Shown here piece by piece: positions 54,746 through 64,000 of a DNA stretch of 64,000 nucleotides. Under the pieces are notes generated by a model that did no database searches, was not told the origin of the DNA, and saw only the letters and a list, made by a program, of their open reading frames with translations. Both the position numbers and the translations under genes were made by a program. This DNA comes from Typhlomys cinereus (lineage: Eukaryota > Chordata > Mammalia > Rodentia > Platacanthomyidae), in NCBI GenBank assembly GCA_023101885.1, contig JALPQD010000087.1:6847912-6911911 (forward strand). Direction: 5' to 3'. Positions within the stretch are counted from its first letter, which is position 1. The number at the start of each line of letters is the position of its first letter.

Positions 54746-55138
54746 TGATCATCACACCCACTTACCCAAGCCAGCATCCCTATCTGAGCCAGTAAGCCTC
54801 AATACGCCACTTACGTGAGTCAGTGTACCTACACAACACAGTTTCTTTATATAAAGCAGGTGCTTGGTAAATATGTGTTAAATGAATGAACACATTCAAA
54901 CTGGTCCATCCTAGGTTATCACACTCACTGGAAAAGTCTGCCTCCAAGCCTTTTAACTATACTACTCTTGTTTAAAAAAATTAAATCTGTGTAATAACCA
55001 CCCAAGGTTGCCTTTTGGAGTTAAAGAGCTGATTTTTTTTTCTTACTGAGCATATAGCTTGTATAATGCGTAGGAAACACAGACAGGAAAGAAAATAAGC
55101 TCAGTAGGTAAGGAATACACATACCAGCTGGTGACCTG
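54746..55138. other. Unclassified, L2 3' end near 54855-54895
   Basis: 'gcaggtgcttggtaaatatg' with 'tgttaaatgaatgaacac' is an L2 terminus. Confidence 0.5.
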
Positions 55139-55195
55139 AGTCTCTCTCTCTCTTTCTCTCTCTCTCTCTATCTCTCTCTCTCCTCTCTCTCTCAA
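55139..55195. repeat. (CT)n microsatellite
   Basis: (CT)n with TTT and TAT interruptions. Confidence 0.95.
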
Positions 55196-55438
55196 AAGAA
55201 ATAAAATTTTTAAAAGAAATTTATAATAATTCCATCCTTTAAAAATAATGTTTATTGAAATTTTGGTATTTTAGGCCAACATCATTTAAGCTTCTGTTTT
55301 AGTGGCTTTTATTATATTTAGTGTTAGAAAATGAATACCCTTCTCCAATGGCTTACGTGTTTTAATAGGTAGATATCCTTCATTATTTGTATATACACAT
55401 AAATAACTGGCTAGCTGGGATTTGTTTGAATTTTTTCA

Positions 55439-55459
55439 TATATATATATATATATATAT
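55439..55459. repeat. (TA)n microsatellite
   Basis: Short pure TA run ending in TATC. Confidence 0.95.
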
Positions 55460-55461
55460 CC

Positions 55462-55568
55462 TAATCTGGCCTTAAACTCAGTATCTAACTTAAGCTGGTT
55501 TCGAACTTATGACCTCCTATCTCACCAGATCAAGTGCTGGGATGGCAGGGGTGTACCACCCTAGTTCT
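55462..55568 (-). mobile_element. B1-like SINE
   Basis: 'atctggccttaaactcagta', 'gctggtttcgaacttatgac' and 'aagtgctgggatggcagggg'. Confidence 0.75.
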
Positions 55569-56679
55569 GTTGGATTTTATTTCCCCCACGTTATTCCTGT
55601 CCCATCCCCTCATGGATCAGCCAAACCATGACTCAGCAGTCCTATAAAACTGGAAGAGTGCAGCCAGCTGGACGATCCACTGGGCATTTTTCTCTTTCCT
55701 AGGTAGCATCACCAGCGCCACAGCAATGAGTCACAGGCCCACTAACAGAAGGAGTTCTGAAAAACAGGAAAGAAATAAAAATTGAGAACTCCTACAAATA
55801 CGTTGTAAGGTGTGCCTGGAGAGAAGCCCGGATCATGCAGCGAAGGAGAAAGAATTCCCCTCTTGGGAGATGGCGTGAGAAAAGTGCTGGACAGAGGGGG
55901 AGGAGGGCATGCGGGGAGCCTCTTTAGATGCAGGTGGCAAGGCAGCTTAGAGGCTGCCCCATGCGGATGTGCAGAGACATTAAACCTGCAGTATGCAGGA
56001 GCGCAGCCTAAGGAACTCTATTACTGCTCAGCCACCGGGGACGTTTAGGTGGAGGTTAAGGGCATTGGGCTCCAGATTCCCGCTTACGTTCTTTGACAGC
56101 TACGTCTCAATCTTGAACTTTCTCCCAACTTCGAAAAGCGTTGGCACGGTGTTCCTGAATGTAAAAGAAGTGTCTAGCTGAGAACAGGCGGCAGAGTGAG
56201 ATTGCAGATGTGATGGAGACGTAGTAAGATAGATACACACCCATCTACAGCACTCCCTGCCTGCCCACACACTTCTCAGAACACAGGCGACGCTCCAAGT
56301 ATACAATAAATCAGCTGGCGGAGATCAGCAAGGAATTTCTGAATTTTAGCAAGGTGGAAGAGGTCATTCCTTTCTCCGCATGGTTCACTGGCTTAACTAA
56401 GATTCAGAGAGTTCTTCTTTTATCCTTAGCTCTTCTAATAAAGTCTTGGAGAAAAAAAAAAAAAGCCTAACTCCTTCAGATCACTATACCATGTCCTAAA
56501 TTTACCCATAATTTATACTCCACTACTCCAAGGTCATTCTTCTAAGGTCATCCATCCAACGAAATCTGTCCACTCCATCCAAGCCAATGGTGACACATAC
56601 CTTTCAGGAGGTTTTACTGAAATCCTGCCTCCAAGTATTTTCCTGTGTAATTCCCCTGGGATGTCCCATCTCCTTTTTT
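55569..56679. other. Unclassified, GC-richer 55800-56060
   Basis: No repeat recognised. 55812-56048 is open for 78 codons with several CpGs, but no promoter, splice or domain evidence. Confidence 0.4.
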
Positions 56680-56925
56680 TAATGTTGAGTCTTTCCCTGA
56701 CTAAAATACCCATGTCCTCCCCACCCACAAATGCTGCTGAAATAGTCTCACTGTCTTGGCCATTCATTTTAAAGGTTGAAGCTCTTTCATGTTCTCATCA
56801 ACATGTTGCTCTCAAATTCTTCTGTTTGAATCTTGCTTATTCCTTGATTGGATTGTAAATTTCTTAAGGGCAGGTGCCATGGCATCTAATCTTGTTGTCT
56901 TCAGAGAATGAAAGACAGAAAAGAA
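56680..56925 (+). mobile_element. L2 remnant
   Basis: 'tgagtctttccctgactaaa', 'gattggattgtaaatttctt' and 'aagggcaggtgccatggcat' follow the L2 3' UTR order. Confidence 0.55.
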
Positions 56926-57130
56926 TGAGAAAGGACGGGGTGGGGGGGGTAGGGGAATGGACAAGAAAAGGATGGTATACCAAAAAAGAAAAAAAAAAGC
57001 TTCAGTTTTCTAGTGTCTCAAGTGGAAAAAAAAAATAGTATTCCACTGCTTTGTGGAATAAAGAGTCTGATTCCCATGACAACTTGATCTAAGATGGCGT
57101 ATTCCATTCTCCCTCATCCTGGAACAACTG

Positions 57131-57527
57131 TGTGATAGTTAGCTTCATTGTCCGCCTGAGCTTTTGGACACATCTGTGAGGGATTGTTCAGTTAAGACAG
57201 GCTCTAGCCAAATCTGTAGAGACCATCTTCATTACATGACTGATGCAGGAAGACTCCGTCCAGAGTGGGTGGGACCACTCCGTGGGACACGTGGATAAGA
57301 CAGAAAACTGGCTGGCTTTGACAAGTTAGTAAGGCAGAAGGCCACCATCGGTCCTTGCCTGTGGTTACTGTGGATGCGACACGGTCAGTTCCCTCAGCTT
57401 CTGCTAGTTTAGCTTCTGCCACACTGAACTGTGACCTAAAATCATAAATTAGAATAAAACGCCCCTCATTCCTCTAAATTGTTCCAGTCAGGTATTGATT
57501 CCAGAAACAGAATATGAAACTAAGACA
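57131..57527 (+). mobile_element. MaLR-like solo LTR, head-to-head with the next one
   Basis: 'tgtgatagttagcttcattg' start, 'tgagggattgttcagttaag', 'acatgactgatgcaggaaga', 'cgacacggtcagttccctca', 'aattgttccagtcaggtatt', ending 'actaagaca'. One base separates it from the following minus-strand LTR of the same family. Confidence 0.85.
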
Positions 57528-57528
57528 G

Positions 57529-58150
57529 TGTTGTAGTGACTTTTCATGTTTGCCCATACAGTCACAACCAAAGGAATTTAAGGAACAAGAGATTTTTATT
57601 TTGACTTACGTTTGTCTGGTCACAGTTCCTTGTCCAGCTTGGCAGGACAGCCCATACCAACACCAAAGGAACTGGCCACTCCAAATCCACAGGACCACTA
57701 AGAAGAATATTCCTCACTTACCAGACCAGCATGTCTGACCAAGGCTACAGAAGGATGCCAACTTCCTCAACCAACTCCCTCCATCTTACTGACCTGCTCA
57801 GAGATAGTCCCACTCACCATGGGCTGGGTCTTCCCTACTAACTACACGATTTCCTGCGTGCTTGCTCCAGTCTTAACTCAACCACTGACTCTTTTTTTAT
57901 TATTACTTTTCTTTTGCCTAATCATACAAGCTCAATAGGTACTCCCCTTCTTCTCTCTCCCCCTCCCTTCTCCCATTGTCCCCCATTCCACTCTTGCCCC
58001 ACCTTCACACACACACCCTCTCACCTCTTTTCCTTCCCTCCTCCTCTCTTGGTGCTTCCTGATTTCTTCCTCCCATCCTTCGGAGCATCTGTTTATGAAT
58101 CACTGACTCTTTACAAATATGCCAGTTGATACCTGTATCCACCTCTAACA
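57529..58150 (-). mobile_element. MaLR-like solo LTR split by an L1 3' UTR insertion
   Basis: Left part 57529-57894 ('cttggcaggacagcccatac', 'ccaccaactcc'-type region, 'caccatgggctgggtcttcc'). Right part 58101-58150 ('ttacaaatatgccagttgat'). The two parts join across the 12-bp TSD of the inserted element. Confidence 0.85.
57895..58100 (-). mobile_element. L1 3' UTR insertion in an LTR, perfect TSD
   Basis: Bracketed by cactgactcttt at 57883-57894 and 58101-58112. T-rich start, 'gcctaatcatacaagctcaa', 'taggtactccccttcttctc', and a C-rich tract to about 58090. Same family as 52735-53203. Younger than the LTR it interrupts. Confidence 0.88.
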
Positions 58151-59426
58151 CAGTTTGTGGCGTGAAACTAAAGACACACATTCCACTTTTTTCTCTAATT
58201 ATATGCTTTGAATTTGTTATTCCTTACTAAGCAATTCTAAATCTATTCATCACTTTATTTAAAATTGCAACTTCCCCACTTCTCTTACCCTTCTCTACTT
58301 GCATCTTTAAAGATACTATAAAATGTGTGTACTTATTGCAAATATCCAAGCAATCTCCATGGCAGCAGGAACTTTCATCTGCTTTCTTCACTGATAAAAC
58401 TCCAGTTCTCTCATCAACTGTTCCCGAATGAAGGAAGCACTGTGCAAATGACCTAGGTGGCTTCTGGGGTGTTTTTAAAAATCCACATCAGAATCATAAT
58501 GAACAGTGGAAAGACACCTTCCCCCCACACCCCCACACACACACTAATGTTGTGTACCATTAATGTCAACCCTTTAGAAATGGACTGATTTTACCAAGAA
58601 CTAGATTACACGGTATGGAAAACTGATATTAAAAGCGTCAGGCAGAGAATTTCATAGAGAATGCGGCAAGTGTAGATTTCACCACAGGCCTCCTGAGGGG
58701 TTGGGTGTTAACCAAATGAAAGGGTGACAAGGGGTGACAGGTGGACAACTTCGCTCAGAGACCTTAACTGCTCCCTCCTCACTCAAGGTGAAAACCACAA
58801 AGGGCCTGTCAAGAGCTGGACTGTCCCAGAAAAGTCTCTCCAGATGAATATCAAGTTTCCTGTGGAACCTCTGCCTCCAGCTGGCCAACAGTGTGGGCTC
58901 TCTGCTTCCAACTTGCCATCCCTAGCTCAGCTCTTTGGAGGATGAATCGCCATGTTCCGCAGGCCTATAGGTTCCTAGCTCGTTGCCCCTAGCTTCCTTC
59001 TGGCTTCACCCTTGCTTGCCTAGGCAGCTGTTAAAACACACGGCATAAAGAGCCCAAAACAATCCAGCAACAAGGGCTGTCAGGGTACCTGGAACAGCCA
59101 GCTACGCCTCCGTGGGCTCAAAGGCTGGTACTGCCCACTCTTAGCTGACCAGCCAAAAGCTGATTGTCTGAGCCTAACCTCTCTCTGCAATGCAGCTGAT
59201 GGCACTCAGAACTGTGATCCCAAATACACAAATGTACGGCACCTTGATGTTTGACAAGAGAGCTCCTATCTCCTATCTTTCTCCCCTGAGACAGGTCATA
59301 AAAGAATTTTTCTAATCTTCCTCTTGAGTAGATCATAAGACCTTCATTCCAGAGGAGGTCTCTGTACCTGGAGCAAAGGAAATGTCTTTATATCCAAGGA
59401 TGTAGGGGATATGGAGAAGGCCCTAG
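58151..59426. other. Unclassified sequence
   Basis: About 1.3 kb with no repeat I can name. C-rich at 58800-59100. Frames of up to 73 codons only. Confidence 0.4.
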
Positions 59427-59760
59427 ATGTGATGATTTGAGTCTTAAGTGCACCCTTGAAGGCAAAGACTTGACTCCTAGCATGGTGTTGTCAAGAGGCG
59501 GGAAAAACCTTAAAAAGAGAGACTTAGCCAGTCTTTAGTCTATTAGGAGCAGGCCATTGAAGGGGGTGGTGGGACCCTGGCTCCTTCCCCTCCTCTTCTC
59601 TGTATCCTAGCCCATTTGCTTTACCTAGAGCTCCCACAATGCTCATTCACTACAGGCCCCTAAGCAGCAGGGCCAACTCGTCATGAAAGTGTGAGTTAAA
59701 GCAAACCTTTTGCCTTCCTAAGAAGATTGTCTCTGGTGTTGACTAAAGTACACAGGACTA
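59427..59760 (+). mobile_element. LTR-like element (MaLR type, tentative)
   Basis: 'tgtgatgatttgagtcttaa' start, 'cctagcccatttgctttacc', 'gtgtgagttaaagcaaacct', 'tttgccttcctaagaagatt', then 'gtctctggtgttgac'. The polyadenylation-side order is LTR-like, but the family is unclear. Confidence 0.5.
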
Positions 59761-60088
59761 ACAGGCTTTGCCAAACTCTCCCTAGCTGGTTACCATTAGT
59801 GCGTATCCTCTTGCCTTCTATTTGTACTTTGGCCCAACTGGTCATGCAAACACATAGGTCTTCCTGCTTTTAGGGTCTTAATTTCTGAAGGTCACAATGT
59901 CACATGAAACTTATATTAAATGCATGTGTTCACAGACATCATAGACTTTTTAGCCACAAACCCAGTGGTTAGGGTAAATAATTCTTTTCCCTCAAACACA
60001 AACTTCCTTCTCGGTGTTCCAGTGCACATTAAGTCATTTTCCTCCATCTCCAAAGGAGATGAATTTAATAAGAACTTTAAAACGTTGG
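59761..60088. other. Unclassified sequence
   Basis: Nothing recognised. Confidence 0.4.
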
Positions 60089-60375
60089 CTCTGGGGTAAG
60101 AAGATGGCTTAAGTTAAATAAAGTCGTTGCCTTCAAGCAAAAGTTTCTGTGCTTAGATCCCAGATCACATAAAAGTGTCAGGCAAAAATGGCAGTGGTCA
60201 GGAATTCTGTCCATGGAAGGCAGAACCTGGGAAACCCCAGAGCAAAGCAGTAAGGATGTAGAGCAATCCAGGACGATTCTCAGTGTCACCCTTGGGCCTT
60301 CATAGACACACATACACACACACTCAAAAACACTCTTGTACACACACACATATGCACATACATGCACACACACAA
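60089..60375 (+). mobile_element. D-SINE, diverged
   Basis: 'ctctggggtaagaagatggc' head, 'gtcaggcaaaaatggcagtg', 'gatgtagagcaatccaggac', 'gtgtcacccttgggccttca', interrupted CA tail. Confidence 0.9.
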
Positions 60376-60387
60376 GTGTTGGATCTA

Positions 60388-60505
60388 GCCAGGTGTAGTG
60401 ACACTGACCTACAATCCCAGAACACAGGAGACTGAGGAAGGAGGATTATAAATTCAAGGCTAGCACAGGCTATATAGTGAGACCCTTTCTCAGAAGCAAA
60501 AGCAA
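60388..60505 (+). mobile_element. B1-like SINE
   Basis: 'agccaggtgtagtgacactg', 'acctacaatcccagaacaca', 'gaggattataaattcaaggc', 'tatatagtgagaccctttct'. Confidence 0.92.
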
Positions 60506-60624
60506 ACACACAGAAAAATTTGGCTGTATGCCCTGTACCCTAGCTCGGCCTGTAAAAGATGCCAATCTTAACCATGACATGCTGACAAGTTCCAGCAAGA
60601 GTATTTCCATGATGCTAAGGGGGA

Positions 60625-60800
60625 AAAAACCTGGGTTTTGAAATCAGACCTGAATCAATTGACCCAGCTACTTTTTTCAACCATGAACTTGGTCATTTTT
60701 CCTCATCTGTAAAACAAGCCTGTAATAAATCTTCAGAAATTTGTTCCAAGGGTCGATAAAGACAGGTGGATGGCACAGCCTAATACACTTATGATTGCTA
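60625..60800 (+). mobile_element. MIR ancient SINE
   Basis: 'ctgggttttgaaatcagacc', 'accatgaacttggtcatttt', 'tcctcatctgtaaaacaagc', 'ggtggatggcacagcctaat'. Confidence 0.8.
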
Positions 60801-60807
60801 GGAACTA

Positions 60808-61031
60808 ATATTTTTTTTCCTTGTGCACGTGCCCACACACGATGATTGGGAATCATCCTAGATTATTCTACCTCCTTCTTGCTTTGTTCCGGGGTTTGCC
60901 AAGTACCAGATCTGGAATCGTAGAGTGCCACCATTTCCACCTGGCATTTTCACATGGGATCTGGGATCTGAACTGAGGTCATTTTGCCTGTGAAACAAAA
61001 GCTTTAAGCCCTCAGCCATTTCTCCAGACTG
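60808..61031 (-). mobile_element. D-SINE
   Basis: 'gattgggaatcatcctagat', 'tctacctccttcttgctttg', 'cacatgggatctgggatctg', antisense head 'gccctcagccatttctccag'. Short tail without a long (TG)n. Confidence 0.92.
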
Positions 61032-61049
61032 AAATCATAGGTTTTTTTA

Positions 61050-61170
61050 AATTATTTAATTTATTTGAGAGAGAGAGAGAGAGAGGACATGCACATCACA
61101 GTGCACGCTGAAAGTAAGAGGACAACTTTCAGAAATCAGCTCTCTCCTTCCACAATCTTGCAGACCCAGC
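61050..61170 (-). mobile_element. RSINE-like SINE, head missing
   Basis: 'aatttatttgagagagagag', 'gcacatcacagtgcacgctg', 'aggacaactttcagaaatca', 'gctctctccttccacaatct'. Followed by a T-rich (CTTT)n run to about 61202. Confidence 0.8.
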
Positions 61171-61204
61171 TCAGGGATTTTTTCTTTCTTTCTTTCTTTC
61201 TTAA

Positions 61205-61315
61205 ATGTGTGTGATGGGGTCTTGATCTATGGCCAAGGCTGGCCTTGCTTGAACAACCAATCCTCCCTCCTCAGTCCCCTGAGTAGCAGGAATTCCAGGT
61301 CTTAGTGACCCAGTC
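61205..61315 (-). mobile_element. B1-like SINE
   Basis: 'gtgatggggtcttgatctat', 'ggccaaggctggccttgctt', 'agtcccctgagtagcaggaa'. Confidence 0.82.
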
Positions 61316-61356
61316 TCACTCTGTGAGCACAGCTTGTGATCCTTCAGTGATATTCA

Positions 61357-61575
61357 GGGGCCAGTAAGATGGCTCAGTGGGTACAGGTGCCTGCGTGTCA
61401 ACTTGTTGACCCGAGTTCAACACCCAGAGCCTGTAAGGTGAAACCGCTTTGCTAAAGTTGGTTGTTCTCTGACCTCAAAATGTACTCCAGGACAAGTGTG
61501 TTCCTAGTCTTTCTGTCTCTCTCTTTTTCTTTCTATCCTCCTTTCTCTAATAAGTATTTTGTTTTTTAAAAATTC
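61357..61575 (+). mobile_element. RSINE-like SINE
   Basis: 'ggggccagtaagatggctca' with A box, B-box side 'gacccgagttcaacacccag', 'ggttgttctctgacctcaaa', pyrimidine run and A/T tail. Confidence 0.85.
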
Positions 61576-61639
61576 CATCAAACTAGGGAGATGAGACAGC
61601 ATTCCAGGCAAGCTCCTATTTTGGAGGTGGTTGTACTCA

Positions 61640-61950
61640 CTCCTTCCTTGACTAGAAAGTTCTCTCTGGATCTATCAGGCCCTCCCTCTCACGCGGGGTC
61701 TTTCTTAAGGGTCTCCTCCTCCCCGAGGCCATCACTAACACCCCATTTTAAATTGCACCAACCTGGCACTTCTCTCTGTTAGACTCACTATTTGACGTGA
61801 GATCAATGAACTTTACATCTATTCTCCCAGTTCCTCCTTCCTTTGGAACGTAAGCTGAAGACAGGAGTCTTTGCTGGCTCGCTCACTGACGGAGGAGAGT
61901 AGCTATTCCATGGTATATGCCGAATGACTGGAATGAATGTGAACACACGA
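61640..61950 (+). mobile_element. L2 3' region
   Basis: 'gggtctcctcctccccgagg', 'ccatcactaacaccccattt', 'tttggaacgtaagctgaaga', 'caggagtctttgctggctcg' and a final 'ggaatgaatg' keep the L2 order across about 300 bp. Confidence 0.7.
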
Positions 61951-62104
61951 ATGCATGCGTCTGTAGCCCCACTAATTACTGCCAAATGAACGGCGCAAAC
62001 GCAGGGCACCCAGCTGGGTAGGAGCACCTCCTCTAGTCTCTCATCAGTTCATTCCTAAGTTGGTGCTGAGGCTTCCTGTCAGGGCCGAGAACATAATGCC
62101 CCTA

Positions 62105-62649
62105 AATATGACACTTGGCGTGCCAAGTACACCAGGCCGAAGGCGCTGCCAAGCACAGAGGACTCCAGACAGCTCTCGCCTTCAGTCCCTGAGGCCAGAA
62201 AGCACTCGTCCTGGTCCCAAGAATACTCCCTGGGTTCCTTCCAAGACTTCCAAGACTCAGCAGCTGTCCTGCGCAGGCCTCGCAGGAAGAAATAATGACC
62301 CAGAAAAGAAGTGGTCATCAAGTCCTGCTAAGTCTCCTGGCTTGATCACCACCAGGCCCACCTCCTGCCTGTCTGGTCGTACCCCGCATGACTGCCTAGA
62401 TCTCTCCCAACTCACACACAAGCATATGCATTTTGCTCCTCTTTCTTTCCTGTCATCACTAAAACGGAACCCAGGGCTTTGCTTGTGCCACGCAGGCAGG
62501 GGCCCCACCACTGAGCCACATGCTTTTTAAGCCTTCGCTTTTTAAGTCTCCTGAGATGGTGGAGTGTTTGCTCTGATTCTCTCTTCCTCATCTGTCTTTT
62601 GTTTACTGGAGTGTCAGTCGTAACTAGTTCCTTCCCCACAAAAGTCTTA
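62105..62649 (+). repeat. Left arm of a large inverted repeat
   Basis: 545 bp that reads as the reverse complement of 63456-64000. Compared by eye end to end with no mismatch or gap found; paired positions sum to 126105 throughout. The arm ends at the 'a' of 'aagtctta' (62649), and the next base fails to pair. It includes an antisense ID-like SINE at 62460-62525. Frames of 75, 84 and 140 codons recur identically in both arms, which is a consequence of the duplication, not evidence of coding. Confidence 0.96.
62460..62525 (-). mobile_element. ID-like SINE in left arm
   Basis: 'aacggaacccagggctttgc', 'ttgtgccacgcaggcagggg', 'ccccaccactgagccacatg': antisense of ID (tggctcagtggtgg, then ccctgggttc). 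Confidence 0.75.
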
Positions 62650-63007
62650 GAGGATGGATGGAGATTCCTGAAGGATGCAGGCAGATCTAGAGCCAGGAAG
62701 TCCTAGGTGATCGATTCTCCATGTTCTTTACCCAGCGGACACCTAGGAGTAGGAAGTGTTAAATATTAAAACAGACTTAAGAGGCGCGTCAACCAAATCA
62801 ATGTGTGGATCTTATTTGAATCTTGTCTCAATCAAACCAAGTGTAAAAAGATTCTTGAGACAATTAGGAAAAGTCGAAGATGATATTAAGGAATTATTAT
62901 TTGTTTTATTGTGTGTGAATATGGTAATGAGGTGATTTTAAACAATCTTTTGAAAATCCTTACTTGCTTGAGATTTTTTTCAGAGCTCTTCTTTTTATTT
63001 CCTTCAC

Positions 63008-63275
63008 TATTTTTTTTAAAAAAAACTTTTATTTATTGTGTATGTGTGTGTGTCAGAGGATGCTGTATGTCCCCAAGGGTGACTCTGGGAATCATCCTGG
63101 ATTGCTTCTACCTCTTTTTTATTTCACACTGGAATTTCCCAGGCTCCGCCCAACAGGGCTGTAAGTGCAGGCTGCTGCAGGTTTTGCCTGGTGTTTTTTA
63201 CTCGGAACCTGAGACTTGAACTCAGGACCTTCTGCTTTCAAGGCAGTCTCAATTCCTGAGCCATCTCTCCAACCC
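63008..63275 (-). mobile_element. D-SINE in the spacer
   Basis: 'tttatttattgtgtatgtgt' tail, 'gaatcatcctggattgcttc', 'aatttcccaggctccgccca', 'gcaggctgctgcaggttttg', antisense head 'attcctgagccatctctcca'. Similar flanks agagctcttctttttat and aaagctcttctgtttaa suggest the target duplication. Confidence 0.92.
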
Positions 63276-63329
63276 AAAGCTCTTCTGTTTAAATGGATGA
63301 AGTCAATATGACAAAATGTTTGCACCTGT

Positions 63330-63400
63330 AATATCTAGGGATGGAAACCAGGACGAGGCAAGTGGTCTGCCGTTGAACTGCATCCCAGTCCCCAAAGCAT
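63330..63400 (-). mobile_element. ID-like SINE fragment
   Basis: 'tagggatggaaaccaggacg', 'ctgccgttgaactgcatccc', 'agtccccaa' fits an antisense, diverged ID. Confidence 0.55.
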
Positions 63401-63455
63401 TCTCATGAAAACAAAATAGTCCTATGCATAAAAATAAAGCATAATGCAATATCAT

Positions 63456-64000
63456 TAAGACTTTTGTGGGGAAGGAACTAGTTACGACTGACACTCCAGT
63501 AAACAAAAGACAGATGAGGAAGAGAGAATCAGAGCAAACACTCCACCATCTCAGGAGACTTAAAAAGCGAAGGCTTAAAAAGCATGTGGCTCAGTGGTGG
63601 GGCCCCTGCCTGCGTGGCACAAGCAAAGCCCTGGGTTCCGTTTTAGTGATGACAGGAAAGAAAGAGGAGCAAAATGCATATGCTTGTGTGTGAGTTGGGA
63701 GAGATCTAGGCAGTCATGCGGGGTACGACCAGACAGGCAGGAGGTGGGCCTGGTGGTGATCAAGCCAGGAGACTTAGCAGGACTTGATGACCACTTCTTT
63801 TCTGGGTCATTATTTCTTCCTGCGAGGCCTGCGCAGGACAGCTGCTGAGTCTTGGAAGTCTTGGAAGGAACCCAGGGAGTATTCTTGGGACCAGGACGAG
63901 TGCTTTCTGGCCTCAGGGACTGAAGGCGAGAGCTGTCTGGAGTCCTCTGTGCTTGGCAGCGCCTTCGGCCTGGTGTACTTGGCACGCCAAGTGTCATATT
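63456..64000 (-). repeat. Right arm of a large inverted repeat, cut by the window end
   Basis: Perfect reverse complement of 62105-62649 as far as I can compare. It runs to the final base, so the true outer end is not visible and the arms may be longer than 545 bp. Inner junction at 63455/63456, with no SINE edge, TSD or recombination motif on it. The ID-like SINE reappears at 63580-63645 on the plus strand. Confidence 0.96.
63580..63645 (+). mobile_element. ID-like SINE in right arm
   Basis: Mirror copy of the element at 62460-62525: 'catgtggctcagtggtgggg', 'cccctgcctgcgtggcacaa', 'gcaaagccctgggttccgtt'. Present by duplication of the arm, not by a second insertion. Confidence 0.75.

Larger units (their letters stand above)
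62650..63455. other. 806-bp spacer of the inverted repeat
   Basis: Ordinary AT-rich DNA holding a D-SINE (63008-63275) and a decayed ID-like fragment (63330-63400). The symmetry centre, about 63052/63053, falls inside the D-SINE. Confidence 0.9.

Noticed and set aside
62112..62125. Short dyad cttggc-gt-gccaag as an NFI site
   Set aside because: NFI palindromes need five bases between TTGGC and GCCAA; here there are two. Probably chance.
62060..63997. Identical predicted proteins of 75, 84 and 140 codons appearing twice
   Set aside because: They are the same DNA read in the two arms of the inverted repeat. The identity reflects the duplication and not selection on a protein pair.

Overview
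The window looks like nuclear DNA from a rodent, with no gene that I can support. The mix of interspersed repeats points there: B1-like (7SL-derived) SINEs, ID-like and B2-superfamily tRNA-derived SINEs, B4-like composites, rodent-type L1 3' UTR fragments, many MaLR-like solo LTRs, and older MIR, L2 and hAT remnants. The most abundant young repeat is a tRNA-derived SINE of about 250-300 bp. Its head is 'ggctggagagatggctcag', its body runs 'caggcagaaatggcagc', 'ggtagaagcaatccaggatga' and 'cccaaagtcacccttgg', and its tail is a (CA)n run. I call it the D-SINE. It resembles what I remember of the Dip family of jerboas and jumping mice (Dipodoidea), so a dipodoid or related myodont rodent is my best guess, but I could not check this against a consensus.

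Layout. 0-15 kb is mostly single-copy, AT-rich sequence with scattered SINEs, MIR/L2 remnants and microsatellites; 11.98-14.5 kb is notably free of young repeats. 15-20 kb is a dense stack of nested insertions: LTRs, a long polypyrimidine tract, an old L1M fragment broken by a younger L1 3' UTR piece and D-SINEs. 20-22 kb and 30.6-31.85 kb are again repeat-poor. 22-45 kb alternates MaLR-like solo LTRs, SINEs and plain sequence. 46-51 kb holds a roughly 3.5 kb L1 whose 5' part is inverted (twin-priming structure) and which was later hit by several SINEs. 51-62 kb has more LTRs and SINEs, including two L1 3' UTR insertions with clear target-site duplications.

The most striking object is at the right end. 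Positions 62105-62649 reappear as an apparently perfect reverse complement at 63456-64000, separated by 806 bp. The right arm runs to the last base, so the repeat may continue beyond the window. It is either a very recent inverted duplication or fold-back, or an assembly chimera.

No protein-coding exon, tRNA, rRNA, CRISPR array or bacterial-type system was found. The open frames present are simple-repeat peptides, SINE/LTR/L1 read-through, or of a length expected by chance. Coordinates of old repeats are approximate (about +/-20 bp) unless a target-site duplication (TSD) is quoted.
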